Assembly (NCBI RefSeq): GCF_030253575.1
Contig: NC_080557.1
Span: 36,692,001 to 36,756,000, forward strand
Length of the DNA stretch: 64,000 nucleotides
Direction: 5' to 3'
Origin: Rhododendron vialii
Taxonomy: Eukaryota; Streptophyta; Magnoliopsida; Ericales; Ericaceae
A model generated the notes under the pieces. That model saw nothing but the letters and a program-made list of their open reading frames with translations. It had not been told where the DNA came from and did not search any database. This document shows, in pieces, positions 22,988 to 33,834 of this stretch; positions within the stretch are counted from its first letter, which is position 1; every line of letters starts with the position of its first letter. A program made the translations under genes and the position numbers.

Positions 22988-23415
22988 TATATATAGATGC
23001 TCCTAACCCTAAGTCCTAATCCTATTAGGAGTATAACTTTAGCCTTTTCGTCCCTAGGCTATTGCCTTGTTTTTTTCCTTCATCCTTCAAGTATCAATTC
23101 AATCTAGTCCACCCTTCAACTATTTAATTTTAGTCTATTTTTTCAAATAGTACTTGTTTTAGTAGTACTAATGTGTGATTAAACTAATTTTTCGTGTAGA
23201 TACTTTTCTTTGCACAATACAAGAAATTTTTCTTTGCGCAATACATGAGATTAATTTATAAAAATAAAGTTTTTGAATGGGTCCCACAAATAAGAGTATG
23301 GAGATTTAAAAAAGAAGAAGAAGATAAAGGGTATGAAGAGACTGACCATTCTCATTTACATGAAATGGATTAGGTGGTTCTTTAAGAAAATCCAATAGTT
23401 GGATCGGCATATCAA

Positions 23416-23486
23416 AGGCGGTGGGGGCATGGATTGCAGAGATGGCGGTGGGGGCATGGATTGCAGAGATGGCGGTGGGGGCATAG
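23416..23486. repeat. 27 bp tandem repeat in the left palindrome arm
   Basis: The unit GGCGGTGGGGGCATGGATTG plus CAGAGAT occurs about two and a half times. The homologous places in the right arm (about 24640) and before CWC22 copy 2 (about 48220) hold fewer units. Confidence 0.8.
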
Positions 23487-23593
23487 ATTTCAAATCTTTA
23501 CAAGCTTTTAATTAAGGAAAGTTTATTGTAAAATGGTTTCACAACAAATTCTATTTTAGTTCTTTGAGTATCAATTGTACAGATTGTAACACT

Positions 23594-23770
23594 ATGGCGA
23601 AGAACGGAGAAGAACGTCCGTTTGAAAGTATGGCGAAGAACGACGACTATCAACAGGTGAGACCGTTGGTAAACGAAGAAGGCCGACGACGAAATGGTAG
23701 GCGACTTAGTGCTTTTCACGAACTGTCTAGGGCTTTTCACGCTTTTCATGAACAGTATCGTTCGTTCTGA
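23594..23770 (+). CDS. Small ORF inside the palindrome arm, unproven
   Basis: The frame from the ATG at 23594 encodes 58 residues starting MAKNGEERP and ending AFHEQYRSF. The inverted arm holds the same frame from its second ATG (MAKNDDYQQ...EQYRSF, minus strand near 24342-24480), 44 residues. Between the arms this shared part has about five residue changes and about three silent ones, so there is no sign of purifying selection. No known domain was seen. It may be chance. Confidence 0.2.
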   Translation: MAKNGEERPFESMAKNDDYQQVRPLVNEEGRRRNGRRLSAFHELSRAFHAFHEQYRSF

Positions 23771-24117
23771 AAAATGTGGGGGGAAGGGGAATCCCATTTG
23801 TATTATAGATTGTATTATAGATTGTGAGAAATTTCTGGGGAAGGAAAATTTCAAATCAATGTTTTCGAAATTGATGGAAAAACGGGGCAAGCGGGAGAAT
23901 TTTTCATAAGTTCACTATAATACTTTCCAAACCCACTAAAGTCCACTTCTAAATTCTAAAACCCACTAAGTCCACTAACCTATTATTAATGATATAATAA
24001 CCCTGTCTAGTCTAATATATCCCTGTTTTTAAAAAAGTTTTTGCCCCGTTTTTCCATCAATTTCGAAAACATTGATTTGAAATTTTCCTTCCCCAGAAAT
24101 TTCTCACAATTCAGTAC

Positions 24118-24296
24118 AAAACTAGTGCTAGCCCGTGCCTACGGCACTATGCATTCCGGTTGGAAGGGAATGGTGTGTGATTTAGGTGAAAATCATAGGC
24201 ATTTAACCGAGAAGTGAGAGGATGCACTTCAGCCTTTGGATCGAATGAATCTAAGCCGTTCCAACAACTTGTCCCCACACTCTTCTATTTTATTCA
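24118..24296. mobile_element. Insert of about 165 bp between 13 bp direct repeats (Helitron- or SINE-like)
   Basis: It is flanked on both sides by ATTCAGTACAAAA. On the minus strand the insert ends GTGCCGTAGGCACGGGCTAG followed by CACTAG and T, a hairpin plus CTAG end of the kind seen at Helitron 3' ends. The 13 bp flanking repeats fit target-primed insertion better. The family is therefore open. It is absent from the left arm, where a different 12-13 bp duplication (TTGTATTATAGA twice) sits at the same point. Confidence 0.5.
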
Positions 24297-24954
24297 GTAC
24301 AAAATGGGATTCCCCCTCCCCCCCTTCCCTCCACATTTTTCAGAACGAACGATATTGTTCGAGAAAAGCGTGAAAAGCCCTAGACGGTTCGTGAAAAGCA
24401 CTAAGTCGCCTACCATTTCGTCGTTGGCCTTCTTCATTCACCAACGATCTCGCCTGTTGATAGTCGTCGTTCTTCGCCATAGTTTCAGACGGATGTTCTT
24501 CTCCGTTCGTCGCCATTCTTCGCCATAGTGTTACAATCTGTACAATTGATACTCAAGGAACTAAAATAGAATTTGTTGTGAAACCATTTTACAATAAACT
24601 TCCCTTAATTAAAAGCTTGTAAAGATTTGAAATCCATGCCCCCACCGCCTTTGATATGCTCAGCTTTTCCCAATCCAACTATTGGATTTTCTTAAAGAAC
24701 CACCTAATTCATTTCATGCAAAGGAGAATGGTCAGTCTTTTCGTACCCTTTATCTTCTTCTTCTTCTTTTAAATCTCCATACTCTTATTTGTGGGACCCA
24801 TTCAAAAACTTTATTTGTACAAATTAATCTCATGTATTGCGCAAAGAAAAATCTCATGTATTGTGCAAAGAAAAGTATCTACATGGAAAATTAGTTTAAT
24901 CGGACATTAGTACAACTACAACAAGTACTATTTGAAAAAATAGACTAAAATTAA

Positions 24955-25086
24955 GGGAAAATGACAGCTAATGACGTGTTTTGATAATTAATACCCGCCA
25001 AGGACATTTTCAGTATTAACAAATGTTTTTAGCTTGTCCTTGGCGGGTATTAATTATCAAAACACGTCCTGGCCCGTCATTTTCCC
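24955..25086. mobile_element. Mutator-like foldback MITE, 9 bp TSD TAAAATTAA
   Basis: 132 bp. The ends GGGAAAATGAC and GTCATTTTCCC and the inner blocks TTTTGATAATTAATACCCGCC and its complement pair along the length. TAAAATTAA flanks both sides (24946-24954 and 25087-25095). The empty site is preserved in the copy at about 48553. It lies upstream of the CCT8 TATA box. Confidence 0.9.
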
Positions 25087-25240
25087 TAAAATTAAATAGT
25101 TGAGGGGCGGACTAGATTGAATTGATACTTGAAGGATGAAGGAAAAAAACAAGGCAATAGCATAGGGACGAAAAGGCTAAAGTTATACTCCTAATAGCCT
25201 AATAGGATTAGGACTTAGGGTCAGGAGTAAGGGTTACGAG

Positions 25241-25248
25241 TATATAAA
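25241..25248 (+). promoter_or_regulatory. Putative TATA box of CCT8
   Basis: TATATAAA lies about 170 bp before the CCT8 ATG (25414). The downstream block and CT-rich leader are shared with CWC22 copy 2, whose TATATATAAT is at about 48683. Position and conservation between copies support it; no transcript start is known. Confidence 0.5.
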
Positions 25249-25413
25249 ATGTATATCATTGACAGTAGTAGTAATATTATTAGGTGTATGAAGTTCAGTT
25301 CCGAAGCCCTAAATCGAGAAGAAAGAGCTGCGGCAACAAGGTCTCTCTCTCCTCTCATAGACGAAGACGAGCGAGCATACTGAAGAAGAGTAAAGAAGAG
25401 AGTTCGGAAGAAA

Positions 25414-28400
25414 ATGGTGTACGGAATGCAACCCTATGGGATACAATCAATGCTAAAAGAAGGGCACAAGCACCTGTCTGGACTCGACGAGGCTGTGGTA
25501 AAAAACATAGATGCCTGCAAACAGCTCTCAACCATCACCAGAACTTCTCTCGGTCCCAACGGTTTGTTTCTCTCTCCCTCACTCTCTCGCCTTCTTTGAG
25601 ATCTCATATGCTACGTGATTGATTGCTTCTTGCCGCCACTGTGTGAGATTTTTTACTTGCATATTATATATGTGAATTTAGAGTTTGAGATAATAAACAT
25701 CAGTACGGGGAAGATTGCTGGCTTCCAAGTGTTTCGAGGTTTATAGCATGTCAGCTGTATTATACAAAACTATAAGACACAGTTGTTGTATTCGTAGATC
25801 AGTAGCTGGTGCTTGGTTTTCTTGCTTACCGGAGTTTCTTATTTCCTTTTTTTAGAATGCTAGGTCCTGCATTTGAATTACTTTATGGTTCCCTTGTCTA
25901 TAAACTACTGACCATTCCAGTCGCTGCAAAATTGCTACTTTCATGTCTTAAAATATATGTTGAAGTAAAACTTGCATAGATGCATTAATTCATTGAATAA
26001 CTTGAAGGAAAGGACATTCTCAAATGTTATGCGCTATATATGTTGAAGTAAAACTTGCATAGATGCATTATTTCATTGAATAACTTGAAGGAAAGGACAT
26101 TCTCAAATGTTATGCACAGAGTAGGCATGATTCTTTTTCTTTGGAGTTAAGCGTTGTTGTGCATTGTTGCTGTTTATTCTGGGTATTCTGCTCTTATAGA
26201 TGTAGTTTAAACTTCCGTTGTTTGCTTAGAGAATTGTCAAGTTTTTCCATCAGTTCTGTTTGGTTGTTAATGTAGTTTAATATTCAGGTATGAACAAGAT
26301 GGTTATCAATCATTTGGACAAACTTTTTGTCACAAATGATGCTGCCACTATTGTGAATGAGCTCGAGGTTCAACATCCTGCGGCCAAGATTTTGGTTTTG
26401 GCAGGCAAGGCTCAACAAGAAGAGATAGGCGATGGAGCAAACTTGACAGTTTCTTTTGCTGGGGAGCTCCTTCAAAATGCCGAGGAGCTTATAAGGATGG
26501 GACTGCACCCAAGTGAGATCATCATAGGCTATACGAAAGCGATTAATAAGGTTGGTCATTCTTTTATTGTGTGACTGGGATCACTTCGATCTCTCGCTGT
26601 ACAAAACTACTAGTGCTTGCACTATCTAATTGTTTTCCCCCATTTGTTCGCAGACCATTGAAATCTTGGATGAATTGGTCGAGAAAGGTTCTGAAAAGAT
26701 GGATGTGAGGATTAAGGAGGAAGTTATTAAACGAATGAAAGCTGCTGTTGCTAGCAAGCAGTTTGGGCAGGAGGATATCTTGTGTTCTCTTATTGCTGAT
26801 GTATTTATTTCCTGGTGTTCCTCTTATTAATTTTGGCAATAGCATGTGGTGTGGTTGGTATTTGACAATTATGATATTGTTGCATAATAGGCGTGCATTC
26901 AAGTATGCCCCAAGAACCCTGCAAACTTTAATGTGGACAACGTCCGGGTTGCAAAGCTTTTAGGTGGAGGCTTGCATAATTGCACCATAGTTCGAGGTAT
27001 GGTTCTAAAGACTGATGCTGTTGGATCCATAAAGCGAGTGGAGAAGGCTAAGGTTAGCAAAAATGTATCCGTTATTTTGTTCTTCGTTTTCAACTATTTC
27101 CGTTCTCAACCTCTGATGTTGTACTGCTGGACAGAGATTGCAATTTTCTTCTCTTATTTGATCCTGACTTTGTTTCTGTTTCTCTTGGCTGTCATTTGAT
27201 TTTTGTGTTGGAAGTACAACCAATTTCTTGTAGTTTGATGCTTGATTGCTTGGAATAGGATAGGACTTAGCATCTGTCTTTCTTTGACTGCTATTCATAA
27301 GTTTCAGTTTTTTGGGTGCCATTAACCTTTATTTGCATGACACTTTCTGTTTCGGATATGGTACTAGAACAATATATATGGCAGAATGGAATTTTGCCAT
27401 TACTCATGTGGGGAATAAGTTGCAAGAGAATCAAGCTCTAATGATTTACTAGGCAGAGTGATTTTTGCTAGTACTCATTGTTGGTTGTAACATTCAAAGT
27501 ATTGGTCGTGAATCAAAGTGCCTGTACTTGTGGTTACAAGAATGATAATGGTGTGATGCTTGATGTGAATTTAGACTCCTATATTTGCAGTTTGGACGAT
27601 TGAGATACTGAATGGAGGTATGAAGAGTATGAGAGGATTGAGAAAAGTTAGAAGGCAATGAGCCTTGAAACTCACTTTAGTCACCAAATACATGCAATAT
27701 CTATCTAGGGAGGGACTGAATGCTTGTAGATATGACGTCCTTGAAGGTGTAAAAAGCTAAACAAAATTTCAGAGTTAAATAAGCAGTTCAATAATCATAT
27801 CATTTATGTCTTTGATATCAGTTACTCCACTAAGATTTGTATAAGGTTGTAAGCGTATTCAATAAGAAGTTCTACATGATTCAAGTTTTAATATTTGTGT
27901 TGAACCCCTGATGGAGTAAACTGTCATCGATAAACATTTTGCTCTTGAGATCGCAGTAAGTTTTGCTTTTGTCTGCAATTAGATTTTAAAAGCTCATCGT
28001 GAAGTGAGTTTTCTTGGTTATCAACAGAGTTCTTTTGCTTTTTTGATTGACCACGTGAATAACTGCATAAGGATAGTTTTTTGGCTATAAAGATGTGTCT
28101 GATGTTTTCAACTCCACGTGTACATGCTTGAGATGCTAAGTTGCTCTTGCTCCAGCTAATGCACAACCTATTATTCTCTTTTGTAGGTTGCTGTGTTCGC
28201 TGGTGGTGTTGATACATCTGCAACTGAAACAAAAGGAACAGTGCTTATTCATAGTGCTGAGCAGGTATACTCTAGAGGCAGTTGTTTATGAGATGGCTCC
28301 TTCTCTGCATCCTACCCTGTCCTTTTCTATACTTAGTTAACTTTCTTTGGAATTGTCAATGCATTCTTGGATTCATTTTTTTTTTTTTTCTTTTGGATTA

Positions 28401-31400
28401 TGGTTTTGGACTTATCGATGCATTTATCTGTTTCAGAAATCTCTTGGATTGTATCTATATTTTCTTTATGCTAAATTTTCCTGGCAAACTCTTCTTGCCA
28501 TCTGCGTATTTTCCAGCTAGAAAATTATTCGAAAACTGAAGAAGCCAAAGTTGAGGAGCTTGTCAAAGCAGTTGCTGAGTCAGGTGCCAAGGTTATTGTT
28601 AGTGGAGGAGCAGTTGGAGAGATGGCACTACACTTTTGTGAGCGTTACAGGTACAGTGATTCTCACCTTTTCTTTTGTTTTTTATTTGATTGTTATTTTA
28701 TTTGCACTCTCATTTCTGTGGGTTTGAACAATTTGTAACAATTGTCAATGCTCTATTTGACGTTATCATTTTGCAAGGGTTATTATATTTAAAAATGGTC
28801 AAAGCTCCATAATGCTCCATTTGACATTCTTGTTTTGCTGCTGTTATTACATTTAACTATTAAGTATCTTATCCCATTCATTGTATGAATATGGTAATAG
28901 CCAAGGCAAGCGGCAAGCGGCAAGGGGTTTTTACGTTTAATATTGGACACCTAAGGAGGTACACCGCAACTTTGAGGATTTAGTCGTCCTATAATTAATT
29001 AATCCAGAGAACTAAATGCATTGCAACCCCCTTAATTGAGCAAGGGTGGCTGTGTTTACCCTCCAACAAAGAGCAATCCCAATTTTCCCTTATGAAGCAA
29101 CGACTGGGATTAATATGCAGATGCTCTTTTAACTCGGGATTTTTTCTTCCTCTTTCATTGGTAATCTGACCGAATATCCATTAAATAAGCTTCTATTGAT
29201 GCATCAGCTGAAACGAGCTATTACTCTCTTTTCCTCTCTTCTCACTTTTTGCATGTATGATCTTTTGGTGTGTGCGTCTTGGGGTGACATAGTTAATCTG
29301 AAAGTACCAGCCACGCTTCTCTTTTCCTCTCTTCTCACTTTTTGCATGTATGATCTTTTGGTGTGTTTGTCTTTGGGTGACACAGATAATCTGAAAGTAC
29401 CAGCCACGCTTTTCTTTCTTCGTGTAGATTTCTTCCTTGTGAATTATGTTTGTATTGTGTAAGGCTCTCTCATGGTGCTTAATAATCTGTTGCAATTCAA
29501 ATTTATTCACAGGCTAATGGTCTTAAAAATCAGCTCGAAGTTTGAACTGCGACGATTTTGCCGTACAACTGGTGCCGTTGCTATTGTAAGCATACTTGTG
29601 TATTAGCATAAGTAGCAGTTCAATAAGTGGGAAAAAGATTTTCATCCTTGTGTTATTAACTTTTGAAACAGTTGAAGCTTGGCAGGCCAAACCCCGATGA
29701 TTTGGGGTACGTTGATTCAGTGTCCGTGGAGGAAATTGGTGGTGTTAGGGTATGGCAAACACCTTTCTTTTGTCCTAAGATCATAATTTGTGGTTGTGAT
29801 TTGTTTATTTTTTCTCTAGGTTCTTTGTTTTGTTTCTATCTTTCTTTCTTCTTCTCATGCAATATGATGTTTGTCTGTAACATGTAATAGGTCACTGTTG
29901 TGAGAAATGAAGAAGGTGGAAACTCTGTTTCAACCGTGGTTCTACGAGGAAGTACTGATAGTATATTGGATGATCTTGAAAGAGCAGTTGATGATGGTGT
30001 GAATACATACAAGGTAGTTCTGTAGAACATGACAGTTCCATAATTTTTGTTAGTAAGGTCATGCTTTACTGTAGTCTTTGGATTCTATTGGAAACTTCAG
30101 TGAGTTTTGTCGCATTGATGCTTGAAAAATAGGTGTTTCAGTAGTTTCTAATGGATGCTGAGTAGCAGTCCGGATGATGCTTTAAACTTTTCTGTGCCAG
30201 GCAATGTGCAGGGACAGCCGTATGGTGCCTGGAGCAGCAGCCACAGAAATTGAGTTAGCTAGAAAACTGAAGGAGTTCTCTTTCAAGGAAACAGGGTACG
30301 CTAGAAAGTCAGAATTCTATTTTGACCACTTTTTGGTGAAATTGTGCTTGGAGCAACCAACAGGGCTTTGTCAAACTCTTTCTTTGCAGATTGGACCAGT
30401 ATGCTATTGCAAAATTCGCTGAGAGCTTTGAGATGATACCTAAAACCTTGGCTGAGAATGCTGGTCTCAATGCTATGGAAATAATATCTTCATTGTATGC
30501 GGAGCATGCATCTGGAAACAGCAAGGTGGGCATAGACTTGGAGGAAGGTGTATGCAAGGATGTTTCTACTATGAATATTTGGGACCTCCATGTCACCAAG
30601 TAAGCTATTTCTTACTTTTTAAAGCTGTTATCTTCTTGCCTGTCTTGATGTGTTAGGATTTCTATGTTTGGTGTAAACTACAGTAACCTCCACTGAGGTT
30701 TAAGTAGAATAACAGACACCATGCTTATGTACCAAAATTGAATTGGCTGCCAATATCAGAATTTGTATAGCCTAGTGGAGTCTACAAATTGCACTTAAGC
30801 CCCTTATTTTGGAACATTTTAATAGAGCATCAAAAGTGAACTAAACTCCATTCAATGAACCATCTCTCTGTTGCAGAAACATCTCTCGAGCCATCTCCAC
30901 CATCTACCCAGGCCATCAACACTTCCTCCTCTCTGCAATCAACCAAACACCACATTACACTTACTTTCTACCAACTTCAAATTCCCCGTCTTTGTATTTG
31001 CATTCTCCCTCTGTTCGTGAATCCATACCCTTCCACCACACTAGCTCTCTCTGTTGCTCTTTCCTTCAATTGAACTGGATTAAAGTGGACGGTCAATTGG
31101 CGGCTGGTGGATAGCCAGATAGACCTTTGTGTAATATGAGAGAGAGGGTTTCCTTTGGGGGGGGGGGGGGGGGGGGGGAGGGAACTCATGCTGTCGGCAT
31201 TTTGACCTCTTACAATCCTGCATCAAGTTGGATTCCATATGAAACTTTCTCTAAAGCCACTTTTGAGCAGAGGCCATACTGTTGAGGATTTACTACAATT
31301 GAGAGTACAGAAGCAGATAAATGTAAAGACTGAGTTGGAAGGCTTGTATATCAGTTGGCAATTAGTGCTTTGAGTACAGGATGAACAAGATTTTCTGAAA

Positions 31401-33834
31401 AAGCCTCCCAACTGCATGGGTTGGAGTTGGACATTTGAAGCCCTGTTCCACGGTGGAGGGCCTCGGCATAGTATGCAATTTACCTTTGTGATTTTTAGTA
31501 CTGAATATGTGCAGTTATGACAATAGTTGATAGGTTTTATCTGCACCTGTCTCACGGGTAAAATAGGCTCATACAGCTATGCTATGCTACCACGTGTCAG
31601 GATATGATTGGAAGATCGTGGTGAGGCCTAATTTGGCTTGGACAACACAACCCGATAGAGGAATCGTTCGCTTTAGTTACACAGTTTGATGTTAGATTGT
31701 AGCATTCTGGTTTATAATCTATTGGCTTTCTGATTTCAAGCTACTGTACTTATGGCTTCTCAGTTTTAAATTCTAATACTTCACTGTTATTTGTTTTGAA
31801 CGGCTAATACTTCACTATTATGAATTTATGATGACCACCTTTTTGTGCCATATTGTGTCTGCTAGTGTTAGCTGAGGTGGGGTTGGCTTTTTCTTGACCT
31901 GCAAATCAGCCCTGCTCAATTCCTGACCTAGTTAGATGTATGAACAGAATGCGGATCCCAATTATTGAGAAAGGGAATCAGTATGCTTAATGTAATGACT
32001 TTCACCTATTTTATGAGACTTAAACTATTTGGTTTGTGTACAGGTTCTTTGCCCTCAAATATGCTGCCGATGCTGCTTGCACTGTGCTACGGGTAGACCA
32101 GGTAATAAATCATTAAGACATTAACTGTTGGTCCATGGTTTACTTTCTGTTGAGACATCAGAGTTGACTATACTTCAACTAGGATCCACCTTTTTAGTTG
32201 TTTCCCTTTGAGTGGTAGAAGTTTATATACCAACTAACCAAGATATGTTGCGAAAATTATTTATAGCCGTTTACATGCATTTTTATTATTCTTTCGTACG
32301 AGTGTAGAAGGCATTAGTTAAGTGAGAAGGTTTTTCTATTGAGTATGATTGCGTAGCCTTACTGTTCCTCGATGAAGTACTTTGAAGATTAACTGAAAAA
32401 AATGAAGCAGTTAGTCGGAGGCTTCTTGAACAATACATTATTCATCGCAACGTAGTAGTATGTTGACAAATAAGTGGATCATCTTTTATCATTCTGAGAC
32501 TGAGTTGCTGAAGGGAAGAAAATCTGTCCTGCTCCGAATACTTTTCCTATCAATCTTATGCTGGAGTGAATATGAGATATTCCACTCCACTTCCATAAAT
32601 GTGAAGGGGAATGAAGCAGTTCTTTATTCTTATATTTGTGATGGAGGATGAGGTTAATGAACATATAAAAGATCTACTTGGAAAGATTTGGACGGCACGT
32701 AATAGAGAGAACTCAGAGAAGCACAAAGGTATTTGAACTTAAGAAAGTTGTAGGCACTTGTAGATACATGCCACGTGGCTCCTTATAACCAGCGCCACCA
32801 CACCTGCATAAGAGTGATCACCATGGGTGGAGCATGTCACAACATGGCTGTGCAAATATCCTTGGGCATACTAACCACAGGATGCCTTCTACTGCAATTT
32901 GAAGCTGCCACCACAGAGTAGCCACCAACGAACCCCACAAAACCTCCGAAGCAGCCACTACCATTTATTACTGTGCTACTCACTGCGGTACAATCTAAAG
33001 CTCACACCAAAACCTAGATCTTAAGGGGCAGGACTTAGGCCTAATGTCAAAGCTCTGCCCTCCTATATAAAGATGGTCATATGCCCTCACTCTAGACACC
33101 ACATTCATACTATCCTCAGAGCGTGCTCTCTCTCCAGACTTGTGTCATACATGGATTTCCACTCCTCAGGAACCTTGCCATATTTGACGTCAAGACCTTC
33201 TACGACACCTATATTCCTTTGTCCAAGAATTTGAAGTTCAAGAGTTCATTTTTCAGGAGCAGAGAAATGGTTTTCATTTATCTTGTCTTTTCTTTACTTT
33301 CTGTATGTGATAGCCACTGATAGGGTGTGTGATCAAGTAAAATAACTCAAGAGGAAGGGTTTTCCTATTCGAATCTTGTTGTTTCCATACTTAAATTCGG
33401 AAGTTGAGTTTGAAAAGCCGATGCTACCTCAGGCAATTCTTTTGTGGAGTTGAGAGTACTAAGAGGGAATTGGGTGGAAGGTTGATTAAGATTTTCATAA
33501 GGCATGGTCGTTGCTTGTCATCCCCCTTGATTGGTTTCCTCCATGGGATGGGGTTTTTGTTTCATAGACCATATCTAATAGGATCCATATAGCTGTAAGG
33601 TCAAAATGATCCCTCCAATTAGGGAAATGGCTTTCCTCTGTAGATTTAAGTTTATTTTATTGCCATTCCTTCTTACATTGTTTACCTCTATGCTTTGTGC
33701 ATTTTAAACATACAATCCAAGGGATTTTATTTCTTGGAGTATTATGCCTGGGCTTCATCCTGCAGATTATTATGGCAAAACCAGCCGGTGGGCCAGGGAA
33801 GAGGGAGCAGCCTGCAGGGATGGACGAGGACTAA
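25414..33834 (+). CDS. CCT8: T-complex protein 1 subunit theta (chaperonin CCT8), 13 exons, complete
   Basis: Exons: 25414-25561, 26288-26550, 26654-26800, 26891-27052, 28187-28264, 28517-28650, 29513-29585, 29672-29749, 29891-30013, 30201-30295, 30390-30599, 32044-32101, 33766-33834. All junctions are GT-AG with consistent phase and give 545 residues, close to the usual 545-550 for plant CCT8. The protein starts MVYGMQPYGIQSMLKEGHKH and ends IIMAKPAGGPGKREQ plus a short acidic tail. ATP-site words are TSLGPNGMNK (about 44-53), TNDAAT (65-70), GDGAN (97-101) and VPGAAATE (411-418). CCT8 is one of eight subunits of the cytosolic TRiC/CCT ring, which folds actin, tubulin and other clients; in plants it has also been linked to cell-to-cell movement of KNOTTED1-type proteins. 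The last two introns are long and hold repeats. The promoter is one arm of a palindrome shared with CWC22. Confidence 0.96.
25953..26116. repeat. Tandem duplication of about 83 bp in CCT8 intron 1
   Basis: Two nearly identical units start at 25953 and 26036 (ATATATGTTGAAGTAAAACT...). The difference between them is only a base or so within the body. It is non-coding. Confidence 0.9.
29226..29411. repeat. Tandem duplication of 93 bp in CCT8 intron 6
   Basis: Units 29226-29318 and 29319-29411 both begin CTCTTTTCCTCTCTTCTCAC and end near CAGCCACGCTT, with a few differences. Open frames through it are repeat artefacts. Confidence 0.9.
30600..32043 (+). other. Long CCT8 intron 11 with repeat-derived DNA
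   Basis: About 1.4 kb intron. It holds a G-run of about 22 bases at 31157-31179 and low-complexity CT-rich DNA at 30850-31070. No second gene was recognised. Several plus and minus open frames have no domain. Confidence 0.5.
32102..33765 (+). other. Long CCT8 intron 12, possible LTR-like insert
   Basis: The part at about 32745-33320 has a CATGCCACGTGG word, a TATATAAAGATGG box at about 33064 and promoter-like composition, so it could be a solo LTR. Clear ends and a target duplication were not found. Confidence 0.3.

Larger units (their letters stand above)
22140..25413. promoter_or_regulatory. Palindromic bidirectional 5' region shared by CWC22 copy 1 and CCT8
   Basis: The left arm (about 22190-23893) and right arm (about 24041-25360) are inverted copies around a spacer at 23896-24040. 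Both arms carry the same TATA-like word near TATATA, the same TSS-side block TTCAGTTCCGAAGCCCT and the same 5'UTR word GAGAAGAAAG followed by CT-rich leader. The left arm drives toward CWC22 copy 1 (minus) and the right arm toward CCT8 (plus). A third copy lies at 48108-48800 before CWC22 copy 2. The left arm is lengthened by two MITEs, the right arm by a 175 bp insert and a 132 bp MITE. Promoter function is inferred from position. Confidence 0.8.

Noticed and set aside
25284-25622. 112-residue frame overlapping CCT8 exon 1
   Set aside because: It is a different frame over the shared leader and exon 1, runs across the splice donor and has no domain.
31157-31179. G-run in CCT8 intron 11 as a regulatory quadruplex
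   Set aside because: A homopolymer run in repeat-derived intron DNA; no conservation evidence within the window.
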